DNA of 64,000 nucleotides from Sediminibacterium roseum (GTDB lineage Bacteria > Bacteroidota > Bacteroidia > Chitinophagales > Chitinophagaceae): positions 1,800,325-1,864,324 of the forward strand of contig NZ_JAACJS010000015.1 of NCBI RefSeq assembly GCF_009939005.1, read 5' to 3'. Positions 42,771-49,649 of this stretch are shown here, one piece after another; the stretch's first letter is position 1, and every line of letters starts with the position of its first letter. Below the pieces are notes generated by a model. It made no database searches, was not told where the DNA came from, and saw only the letters and a program-made list of their open reading frames with translations. The position numbers were made by a program, and so were the translations under genes.

Positions 42771-43214
42771 TTAACGGATCTCAATTTTGTTACCGTCCTT
42801 CTTTTTTTGGTTGCCGTCTTTTGGCAGGGTAACGGTCAGCACGCCGTTGTCATAAACGGCATCGATCTTGCTTTTGTCAACTTCCCCCGGGATGGTAAAC
42901 GTTCTGCTGAACGAAGAAAAGCTGTATTCTTTCCGCGAGAATTTTTTTGACAACTCTTCTTCTTTTTGCTCGTGGTCGCTACTGATGGTGAGCATGTTTC
43001 CGTCTACATCGATCACAAAATCTTTCTTCTGCTGCCCGGGCGCCATCAGTTCAAGGGTAAACGCTTTTTCTGTTTCAGCAATGTTTACCGAAGGCAGAGA
43101 CAGCGCACGGCCCATGGCGTTGCCATTCACAAACCATTCGTTCCAGGGTTTGAAAAAATCATCAAACGCAGTAGAAAGGTCGCGGTCGATTTTTGTAAGT
43201 GCATTTGTTTTCAT
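42771..43214 (-). CDS. Hsp20/alpha-crystallin small heat-shock protein
   Basis: 147 residues from the ATG at 43214; this start is chosen because a strong Shine-Dalgarno GGAGGTG lies 7 nt upstream, unusual for this genome. Alpha-crystallin domain with FTLELMAPGQQKKDFVIDV and the C-terminal GVLTVTLPK. ATP-independent holdase chaperone. It follows the lipoprotein gene by 62 nt. Confidence 0.95.
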   Translation of the reverse strand: MKTNALTKIDRDLSTAFDDFFKPWNEWFVNGNAMGRALSLPSVNIAETEKAFTLELMAPGQQKKDFVIDVDGNMLTISSDHEQKEEELSKKFSRKEYSFSSFSRTFTIPGEVDKSKIDAVYDNGVLTVTLPKDGNQKKKDGNKIEIR

Positions 43215-43276
43215 AGTACACCTCCGTTTTTTTATATTATTGAATTTGTAAAGGCTCTTTTCTATCACCAAAAACT

Positions 43277-43927
43277 TTATTCAGGGTCGGCTTCATTTCT
43301 CCTGTTTGCAATGACCTTCTTTTTCAGCATGGCAGATACGATCGCATGACCGTATTCATGACCCATGGACCATGAATTCTTCGGATCAAATGATTTTGTC
43401 TGAACCGAGTAAAGAAGTTGCTTATCCTGCAGCGAGAAAAAATTGCTTTCCCAGAAATAATTGGTGTTGGTTACATAGTATCCCGGTTCGAGAATCCGGT
43501 TGTTCAGTCCAGAACGGTAATCCCAGAAATTCGTCATCGGGCCATAAGCGTACGTTACCTGGCCGGGCACATAACGACGTTCTTTGACCTTGTTCAGGAG
43601 AACGATCGTGATCACCGCATCAATGCCCTTGTTCTGTAATTTGGCAAGCGCTGTTGTTTCATCCATGCCATCAAAGGCCTTTGGTCCAAACTCTTTCAGC
43701 GAAGTGGTGGCGTTGTACCCGAGATCTGTGAGGTCTCCCGCTACATGATCTTCCATGTTTTGCTGTATGCGCCTGTCTTTTTCAGGGATCAGGCCCAATA
43801 CCAGTATTTTACGATAGGCCGCCTTGTCATTGTTTTGCTGGGCCTTCCATTCATGTGTGATCTTTAAGGATTGGCACGCGCACAAAAAGCAAACAGCAAG
43901 TGTGGCAACCAGTTTTGTTGTTTTCAT
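43277..43927 (-). CDS. Lipoprotein of unknown function (paralogue of 22636-23295)
   Basis: 216 residues with a signal and lipobox LCAC. Shares with the 22636 protein: ITHEWKAQ, YRKILVLGLI, GIDAVITIVLLNKVKERRYVPG, ILEPGYYVTNTNYFWESNFF and LLYSVQTKSFDP. Family not characterised to my knowledge. The ATG overlaps the transpeptidase stop by 4 nt. Like its paralogue, it lies downstream of a stress-regulated gene. Confidence 0.75.
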   Translation of the reverse strand: MKTTKLVATLAVCFLCACQSLKITHEWKAQQNNDKAAYRKILVLGLIPEKDRRIQQNMEDHVAGDLTDLGYNATTSLKEFGPKAFDGMDETTALAKLQNKGIDAVITIVLLNKVKERRYVPGQVTYAYGPMTNFWDYRSGLNNRILEPGYYVTNTNYFWESNFFSLQDKQLLYSVQTKSFDPKNSWSMGHEYGHAIVSAMLKKKVIANRRNEADPE

Positions 43928-45516
43928 TGTTTATTGTTTAACCATGGTAATTTTTGATAGATATCCTTGTGAAAAACGGCAAAGCCTGCAGGGTTAACGG
44001 TTACCGTATTGTACCATACCACCACCGGCATTTTTATTTTTGCCTGCACCACGATAGGTGCCTGGTTTTTAAGGCAACCCTTTTCTGTTAATGTGTCGAT
44101 GGCGCGGTTGTCGCCATCAAGAAGCAGCCTGCCCATTTCAAATGGTTTTTCCATACGCATGCAACCATGACTCAAAAAGCGGTTGCTGGAAGCAAACAGG
44201 ATCTTCACCGGGGTATCGTGCAGGTATACACCGTAGGGATTTTCAAAATCCAGTTTCAACAAACCCAGGGCGTTGTCGCAACCCGTACTCTGCCTGATCG
44301 TAAAAGGAAAATTGGATGCATTGTAATTATGCCAGTTGATGGATCGTGGATTTACCAATTTCCCGGCCCTGCTCAGCACCTGGTAGTTTCCATTTTGCAC
44401 ATAGTCGGGATCGCGTTTAAATACGGGAAGCAATTCTTTTGTGGCAATGCTGTGCGGTACGGTCCAGAATGGATACAACACGAGTTTATCCACTACCGAT
44501 GTAAGTGTTGGCGTGGGTGTTGAAGTTTTACCAACGATCACGCGCATGGCCAGTACCGTTGTATCGTGGTCATAAACGGCAAGTCGTGCAGAGGGTATGT
44601 TTACAACGATCAACCGTTGTATGGCCGCGCGCGCAGAAAGCCATTTGTAATAATTTATCGAGCGGGAGAGTTCCCGTATACGCATTGCCACAGGAACATT
44701 GAGCAGCTGAATGGTTTGTTTGCCCATCTTTCCATCTGCCTGCACATTGAACATTCTTTGCACTGCTTTTATTTTCTGCACCCATACCGTATCGGCCAGT
44801 TTTGCATTTTGATCGTCGATGATGCCGAGGCTGTATAGTTTAATGACCAGGGGTGTATTGCTGTTCGATGGTTCGTTGGAATTGATCACAGGGTCCCATC
44901 CTGCCATCCGCTGCGTTTTGTCGAGCATCTCTCCAAGTTTACCGGTAAGCGTCACCACCTCCGGCATTTGTGAATACAGCTTGGCCGGTAGAATATGCAA
45001 CGCTCTTTCGTTCACGTGTTGTGCAACAAGAGTGATCAAAAACCGGTCATCATCCGCAGGTGCAAATCCTGCGTAACCAAACTCCGGCGGATGATTGCCA
45101 AATTTGAGGTCATGAAAAAAATCAATGGCTGCCATAGATATGCGCAACTCAAGAACAACGGAGTCCTTCGCCGCAGGCAAAACTTTGGAAAAGCACAGGT
45201 AGTCTGTAATGTCTTTTGCCGCATAATCATCGGCATTCAATGCATCGTATTCCGCACAACCGATAAGCCTTATTAAAGACTCAAGCAGCAGGCGGTTTTC
45301 CTTTCTCAGCCAAACCGGGTTGTAATTCAAGACTGCATAAAACACTTCCAGCTTTGCCAGTTGCTGCTTCGAGAAAAATGAACCAATTGCAGGCGACCGC
45401 AACTCGTTTTGTAAATACGAAGGGCCCAGTGGGGTTTGGGCATGCACGCCTGGTCCCAACAAAAACATAGTTAAAAAAGCGATGCATATATTTTTACAAA
45501 CAGGTGGGCGGGTCAT
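43924..45516 (-). CDS. L,D-transpeptidase (YcbB/LdtD-like)
   Basis: 530 residues from the ATG at 45516, which gives a signal peptide ending VHAQ; the frame is open further upstream but without signal. A peptidoglycan-binding region (VQRMFNVQADGKMGKQTIQLLNV) and the YkuD catalytic domain with SRFLSHGCMRMEKP (nucleophile Cys in SHGC). It makes 3-3 peptidoglycan cross-links or attaches proteins to the wall. First of a three-gene run with lipoprotein and hsp20. Confidence 0.92.
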   Translation of the reverse strand: MTRPPVCKNICIAFLTMFLLGPGVHAQTPLGPSYLQNELRSPAIGSFFSKQQLAKLEVFYAVLNYNPVWLRKENRLLLESLIRLIGCAEYDALNADDYAAKDITDYLCFSKVLPAAKDSVVLELRISMAAIDFFHDLKFGNHPPEFGYAGFAPADDDRFLITLVAQHVNERALHILPAKLYSQMPEVVTLTGKLGEMLDKTQRMAGWDPVINSNEPSNSNTPLVIKLYSLGIIDDQNAKLADTVWVQKIKAVQRMFNVQADGKMGKQTIQLLNVPVAMRIRELSRSINYYKWLSARAAIQRLIVVNIPSARLAVYDHDTTVLAMRVIVGKTSTPTPTLTSVVDKLVLYPFWTVPHSIATKELLPVFKRDPDYVQNGNYQVLSRAGKLVNPRSINWHNYNASNFPFTIRQSTGCDNALGLLKLDFENPYGVYLHDTPVKILFASSNRFLSHGCMRMEKPFEMGRLLLDGDNRAIDTLTEKGCLKNQAPIVVQAKIKMPVVVWYNTVTVNPAGFAVFHKDIYQKLPWLNNKQ

Positions 45517-45564
45517 GTATCGGATTTGTTTTGTAAAGGAAGAAATCAGTTGCCAATGGATAGC

Positions 45565-45629
45565 TGATGAATGACAGCGGCCCGGGTGATCCTCGTCAGT
45601 TTTACACGGTGGCCTTTGAATTTTCTTTG
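45565..45629 (+). promoter_or_regulatory. Shared divergent regulatory region with CRP/FNR-like boxes
   Basis: Perfect box TGATCCTCGTCA (45587-45598) and a degenerate box TGATGAATGACA (45565-45576), 22 bp apart. TTTG at 45626-45629 begins 33.5 bp from the near centre, giving a predicted start at 45634, the A of the ATG of the membrane-protein gene (leaderless). On the opposite strand TTTA at 45537 down to 45534 lies 55.5 bp from the perfect box and could serve the transpeptidase operon. Confidence 0.6.
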
Positions 45630-45633
45630 CTGT

Positions 45634-46479
45634 ATGAAACACATCAGCAACAATTTCCTCGCCGGCAGCTCGGCCATAGCGGTTTTACTTGTGTTCTGCG
45701 CCAGCGTGCCGGGTTTACTGGGAATTATTTCCTATCCGCTTGAAACGGCAGACTGGCGTGCACAGTGTGTTATGCAGGATCAATTGAATGTGGGGATGGT
45801 ATTGCCGCTTCTGCTTGTTTCAACACTGCTTGCATTGAAAAACAAAGTATCAGGTAAATATTTGTGGGCGGCCTGTATGGGCTACCTGGCATATACTTTC
45901 ACGATCTATTGCTTCTGTATTCACTTCAATGAAATGTTCATTGCTTACTGTGGTTGCTGGAGCGTGTCGGTTTTCAGCTTTGGTTATTTCCTTGTTATGC
46001 ACCAACGGGAAAACGGGCCGGCTATACCGATGGGCCTGTTAAAAAAGATGGCGGTATACTTTATGTCTTTCGCTGTAGTGGTAGCGATGGTATGGCTGTC
46101 TGAAATAATCCCTGCGATCACCAGCAAAAGAATGCCGGCATCTGTTGAGCGGGCGGGGCTTTTTACAAATGCTGTTTATGTACTTGATCTAGCTATTTTA
46201 TTACCGGGCGTATTCATAACGGGAATGTTGCTTCGCAAACAAAGAGCATTGGCATTATCGGTAACGCCCGTGGTGCTTTTGTTTTTTGTATTGATGGCCG
46301 CAACCGTTGGGTACATGTCGTTTCAAAACACCCGGGAGCCCGCTCTGCGCTGGCGCATCGCAGGTGTTGTAACGATCTTTGTGTTGATACAATTGCTTTT
46401 GCTCCGCAATTGGCAGAGCGCTACAGAAAAAAGGATGTTGCTGAAAAGCGATCTCGCATCAGCCGGGCTGAACAACTAA
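45634..46479 (+). CDS. Multi-pass membrane protein of unknown function
   Basis: 281 residues from the ATG at 45634. Eight or so TM helices, few charged residues, no recognised catalytic motif; Cys-rich fourth helix region (YCFCIHFNEMFIAYCGCW). Predicted inner membrane. It heads a small run with the next gene 19 nt downstream. Confidence 0.7.
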   Translation: MKHISNNFLAGSSAIAVLLVFCASVPGLLGIISYPLETADWRAQCVMQDQLNVGMVLPLLLVSTLLALKNKVSGKYLWAACMGYLAYTFTIYCFCIHFNEMFIAYCGCWSVSVFSFGYFLVMHQRENGPAIPMGLLKKMAVYFMSFAVVVAMVWLSEIIPAITSKRMPASVERAGLFTNAVYVLDLAILLPGVFITGMLLRKQRALALSVTPVVLLFFVLMAATVGYMSFQNTREPALRWRIAGVVTIFVLIQLLLLRNWQSATEKRMLLKSDLASAGLNN

Positions 46480-46498
46480 CTACAACAAACAAATTGAT

Positions 46499-46864
46499 AT
46501 GCAAACCGAGATCACAGACGACCTTACGGTTACCGAGGTGCAATCCATTTTTACCAAATGCTATCCGCATCTCAGGGTAAACTTCCTGGAAAGGGATGTG
46601 CATGGTGTGGGGCTGGCCAATACCGCCAGGCCAACACTTACCGGCAACCATTTGCTTGGCGAGTTCAGGCTGGAGAAACTCGATGAAGGAAAGCTCGATC
46701 TCTGCAGCGCGATGACCGTTAAAGAATTCGGAAACTATTTTGACGCCTCTTACTGCCTCCATGCAGAAGTGCTGCCTTTGACCGGTAAAGCCTGGCCGGG
46801 AATTCGCAGCGTAAATGGTTTTACGCTTCGCGAATTCGACAACATCGTGGCGCTTTCTTTATAA
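46499..46864 (+). CDS. Small protein, paralogue of the convergent 46859-47251 product
   Basis: 121 residues, no signal. The opening VTEVQSIFTKCYPHLRVNFLE parallels LHDIQLAFTNAFAYLKLEFLK in the convergent neighbour, and KLDLCSAMTVKEFGNYF...GKAWPGIRS parallels IVEICIEKESKVYEVEKAF...GDHWIETS. The order and spacing of the matches agree over the length. Family not recognised. Stop overlaps the neighbour's stop by 6 nt. Confidence 0.7.
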   Translation: MQTEITDDLTVTEVQSIFTKCYPHLRVNFLERDVHGVGLANTARPTLTGNHLLGEFRLEKLDEGKLDLCSAMTVKEFGNYFDASYCLHAEVLPLTGKAWPGIRSVNGFTLREFDNIVALSL

Positions 46865-47251
46865 CGGTCCAACTTGTGTACGCGGGGCCATGTTCAGCAC
46901 GGCGCTGAAAATTTCGGCTTCTTTGTTTTGCTGGTCCAGGGTCCAATCGGATGTAAGAGAAGTTTCGATCCAATGATCCCCCGATTTCCTGAATACCTGC
47001 ACCGGTAGGCCCACGGCCCGGAACGCTTTCTCTACCTCGTAAACCTTCGATTCCTTTTCAATGCAGATTTCAACTATGCCATCGCGCACTCCTTTACCCA
47101 GTGCGGCTTCGCCGGGGAGCCGGAAAATCTTTTTCAGCGATGGTGATCCCGCACCGCCCTTGAGAAACTCAAGTTTGAGGTATGCAAAAGCATTTGTAAA
47201 AGCCAACTGGATGTCGTGCAGCCTTGTACTTCTGTCGATTGTCAGCATCAT
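46859..47251 (-). CDS. Small protein, paralogue of the convergent 46499-46864 product
   Basis: 130 residues, cytoplasmic by sequence. Helix LHDIQLAFTNAFAYLKLEF, a beta segment (RDGIVEICIEKESKVYEVEKAF) and a C-terminal WIETS...WTLDQQ. Related to the convergent gene as described there. Driven by its own CRP/FNR-like promoter. Function unknown. Confidence 0.7.
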   Translation of the reverse strand: MMLTIDRSTRLHDIQLAFTNAFAYLKLEFLKGGAGSPSLKKIFRLPGEAALGKGVRDGIVEICIEKESKVYEVEKAFRAVGLPVQVFRKSGDHWIETSLTSDWTLDQQNKEAEIFSAVLNMAPRTQVGPL

Positions 47252-47280
47252 ATCTTCTCGTTGTGCATTCGGTCAATCAG

Positions 47281-47323
47281 CAAAATTGATCTACAACGCG
47301 GTTAATAAATATGATGTTGATCA
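47281..47323 (-). promoter_or_regulatory. Promoter of the 46859-47251 gene with FNR-like box
   Basis: TGATGTTGATCA (47312-47323) is a perfect box; TTTG on the minus strand (47284 down to 47281, CAATTTTG) begins 33.5 bp from its centre. Predicted start 47276, 25 nt before the ATG. Confidence 0.72.
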
Positions 47324-47366
47324 TCTTCCTTCCTGAATTACAGCATGGCCGGGCAGGGTCGTGATA

Positions 47367-47431
47367 TGATATAGCTCACGGCCTTTGCTGATGAAGGTCA
47401 TCGCCGCCGATGATACAACAGGGTAATTTTG
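47367..47431 (+). promoter_or_regulatory. Promoter of the FMN-binding protein gene with twin boxes
   Basis: Variant distal box TGATATAGCTCA (47367-47378), perfect proximal box TGATGAAGGTCA (47389-47400), 22 bp apart, and a perfect -7 TAATTTTG (47424-47431) whose TTTG begins 33.5 bp from the proximal centre. Predicted start 47436. Confidence 0.8.
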
Positions 47432-47476
47432 GTTTTATCAACTCAACGGTTTTTTTCATTCAGTAAAACAAAACAC

Positions 47477-47953
47477 ATGACCGGTTACCTCGGACCCCAA
47501 CAGATCGAACAGGTTCTTTTAAGGCAGTTAGTGGGCCGTATTGCCTGCTGTAATGATGGAGTGCCTTATATACTTCCCATCAGTTATGTATACGACGGGA
47601 AGGACCTGTTTTTTCATACCCACGAAGGGAAGAAGATAGAAATGATGCGTAAAAATCCAAATGTTTGTTTCCAGGTGGATCACATGCACAGCATGGCCGA
47701 CTGGGAAAGTGTGATTGCCTGGGGTAATTATGAAGAAATCACTGAAAAAACCGACCGGGAAAGGGTATTGAAATTGTTGGTGTCAAGAACGCTTCCGATC
47801 ATTTCCAGTGCGACAACACATTTGGGCAAATCGTGGCCCTTTATTCCTGAACCCTTAAGCGATAACATCCCGGGAATTGTATTTGCCATCCGTGTAAACG
47901 AGAAGACCGGCAGGTTCGAAGACAATGGTGTTTCTCCATCTTACCTGCGATAA
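47477..47953 (+). CDS. Pyridoxamine-5'-phosphate-oxidase-like FMN-binding protein
   Basis: 158 residues from the ATG at 47477. Split-barrel fold pattern: LVGRIACCNDGVPYILPISYVYDGKDLFFHTHEGKKIEMMRKNP (shown across residues 15-58 in sections), then WESVIAWGNYEEI. Resembles the NimA/PPOX group that binds flavin and reduces small electrophiles. Single gene with its own CRP/FNR-like promoter, in keeping with redox or low-oxygen control. Confidence 0.85.
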   Translation: MTGYLGPQQIEQVLLRQLVGRIACCNDGVPYILPISYVYDGKDLFFHTHEGKKIEMMRKNPNVCFQVDHMHSMADWESVIAWGNYEEITEKTDRERVLKLLVSRTLPIISSATTHLGKSWPFIPEPLSDNIPGIVFAIRVNEKTGRFEDNGVSPSYLR

Positions 47954-48030
47954 GCGGGCCGCACCTGTTATGCTTTCGGTTCCGCCATAGGATTTGTTCT
48001 GCAGAATGCAGCATACAATATTGAACGTAA

Positions 48031-48053
48031 GGAGTGATCCGATCGATCACTCC
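48031..48053. terminator. Hairpin between convergent genes
   Basis: 9-bp perfect stem GGAGTGATC/GATCACTCC with a 5-nt loop between the FMN-protein and persulfide-dioxygenase genes. No T tract on either side, so terminator function is uncertain. Confidence 0.4.
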
Positions 48054-48067
48054 ATGAACGGTCTTTG

Positions 48068-49471
48068 TTATTTGGTTTGGCGAACCGCTTCAAGCTGTAT
48101 TCCTGTATTCTGGTTGATCGCATTCATGCCACCAATTACGTTTACCAGACGGTTAAACCCTTTTGTTTTCAACAGCGAGATAGCAATCACGGAACGATAG
48201 CCTGACGTACAATAAACATAATATTTTTCGTCGGGATTCAATTCCTTTATCCGGTCCGGAAGCTCGGCAAGCGGCATGCTTATGGCGTCTTTGATGTGTA
48301 GCGTGTTGAAGCTGGAAGTCTCGCGCACATCGATCACTTTACAATCGTTTTCAAGTTCTGTATGAAGGCTTTTGGAATGGATACAATGGACCCATTCAAC
48401 AGGATGGCCACTGAAATACCAGGTATCGAATCCTTTTGCGAGATAGCCGATGATGTTATCGTGGCCCACCCTTGCAAGCCGGGTAATGGTTTCGAGTTCG
48501 CGCCCGGGATCGGCAACGATCAGGATCGGCTGCCTGAGATCCGGAAACAAGGTGCCGGCCCAGGGTGCGAACTGTCCGTCGAGGCCAATATTTACAGACC
48601 CCGGAACAAACCCTTTACAGAATTCCTCGGGGCAACGTGAATCGAGAACCAGTATGTTTTTGTTTTGCAATTGCGAATGGAACGCTTCGGCATCCTTTGC
48701 CACCATTGCACGTTTAACGATCTCATCAAAAGATTCATATCCGCCTTTGTTCAACATAACATCATTCGAAAAATACTTAGCCGGTGAAGGCAACCCGGAC
48801 AATACTTCTTTTACAAATTCTTCTTTTGAAATGCCATCGCGAAGCGCATAGTTGGTTCTGCGTTGGTGTTCGAGTGTATCTGTTGTGTTGGCAGACATTT
48901 GCTTGCCACATGCGCTGCCCGCGCCATGGCCCGGGTAAATGATCACATCGCCGGGCAGTGGCAATAATTTGTTCTGAATAGAATCGTAGAGCATACCGGC
49001 AAGTTGTTCTTTTGACAGGCCCGTTGATGCCTGCGCCAGGTCGGGCCGCCCTACATCTCCAATAAAAAGGGTGTCGCCCGTAAAAACCGCTATCTGTTTG
49101 CCGTTGTTGTCTTTTAACAGGTAACAGCAGCTTTCGGGTGTATGGCCTGGTGTGTGCAGTACGGTTATGGTAAGATGTCCGACCGTAAACACCTCGTTGT
49201 CTTTTGCCACCATTGCAGGGAAGGAAGGAGAGGCTGTGGGTCCGTATACGATCGTTGCGCCTGTTTTTGCGGCGAGATCAATATGGCCCGAAACAAAATC
49301 GGCATGGAAATGGGTCTCGAATACGTATACGATCCGGGCGTTGTGCTCTGCGGCAAGTTTGATGTAAGCATCCACATCCCTCAACGGGTCTATTACTGCC
49401 GCTTCTCCATTGGATTCTATATAATACGCGCCTTGCGAAAGACATTTGGTATAGAGCTGTTCGATGATCAT
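48068..49471 (-). CDS. Persulfide dioxygenase-like metallo-beta-lactamase fused to two rhodanese domains
   Basis: 467 residues from the ATG at 49471. Metallo-hydrolase domain about 1-245 with THFHADFVSGH and HTPGHTPES metal ligands; two C-terminal rhodaneses. The first has ILIVADPGRE where a catalytic Cys loop would be, so it is probably structural. The second has YVYCTSGYRS with a normal Cys loop. Oxidises glutathione- or low-molecular-weight persulfides and passes sulfur on. May work with the YeeE pair at 9.8 kb. Confidence 0.9.
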   Translation of the reverse strand: MIIEQLYTKCLSQGAYYIESNGEAAVIDPLRDVDAYIKLAAEHNARIVYVFETHFHADFVSGHIDLAAKTGATIVYGPTASPSFPAMVAKDNEVFTVGHLTITVLHTPGHTPESCCYLLKDNNGKQIAVFTGDTLFIGDVGRPDLAQASTGLSKEQLAGMLYDSIQNKLLPLPGDVIIYPGHGAGSACGKQMSANTTDTLEHQRRTNYALRDGISKEEFVKEVLSGLPSPAKYFSNDVMLNKGGYESFDEIVKRAMVAKDAEAFHSQLQNKNILVLDSRCPEEFCKGFVPGSVNIGLDGQFAPWAGTLFPDLRQPILIVADPGRELETITRLARVGHDNIIGYLAKGFDTWYFSGHPVEWVHCIHSKSLHTELENDCKVIDVRETSSFNTLHIKDAISMPLAELPDRIKELNPDEKYYVYCTSGYRSVIAISLLKTKGFNRLVNVIGGMNAINQNTGIQLEAVRQTK

Positions 49472-49486
49472 GACTTGAGATTTGCC

Positions 49487-49529
49487 CAAAGGTCATTCTG
49501 AATTTCGTTCTATAGAATGATATTGGTCA
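49487..49529 (-). promoter_or_regulatory. Promoter of the persulfide-dioxygenase gene with FNR-like box
   Basis: TGATATTGGTCA (49518-49529) is a perfect box; TTTG (49490 down to 49487, GACCTTTG) begins 33.5 bp from its centre. Predicted start 49482, 11 nt before the ATG. Confidence 0.72.
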
Positions 49530-49616
49530 TGTTGGAGAACGATTCTGCCGGTCGTGTATTTCATTGGTTTTTAGGGCGCCCGGCGCGCTCAGGAAACCTC
49601 AACCGGGAAAAAGTCG

Positions 49617-49624
49617 TAATTTTA
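49617..49624 (+). promoter_or_regulatory. Candidate -7 element of the giant surface-protein gene
   Basis: TAATTTTA resembles TANNTTTG and lies 25 nt before the ATG at 49650. No box of the shared regulon type is at the expected distance. Confidence 0.35.
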
Positions 49625-49649
49625 TCATTACCCCCCAAAATCCAATGCA

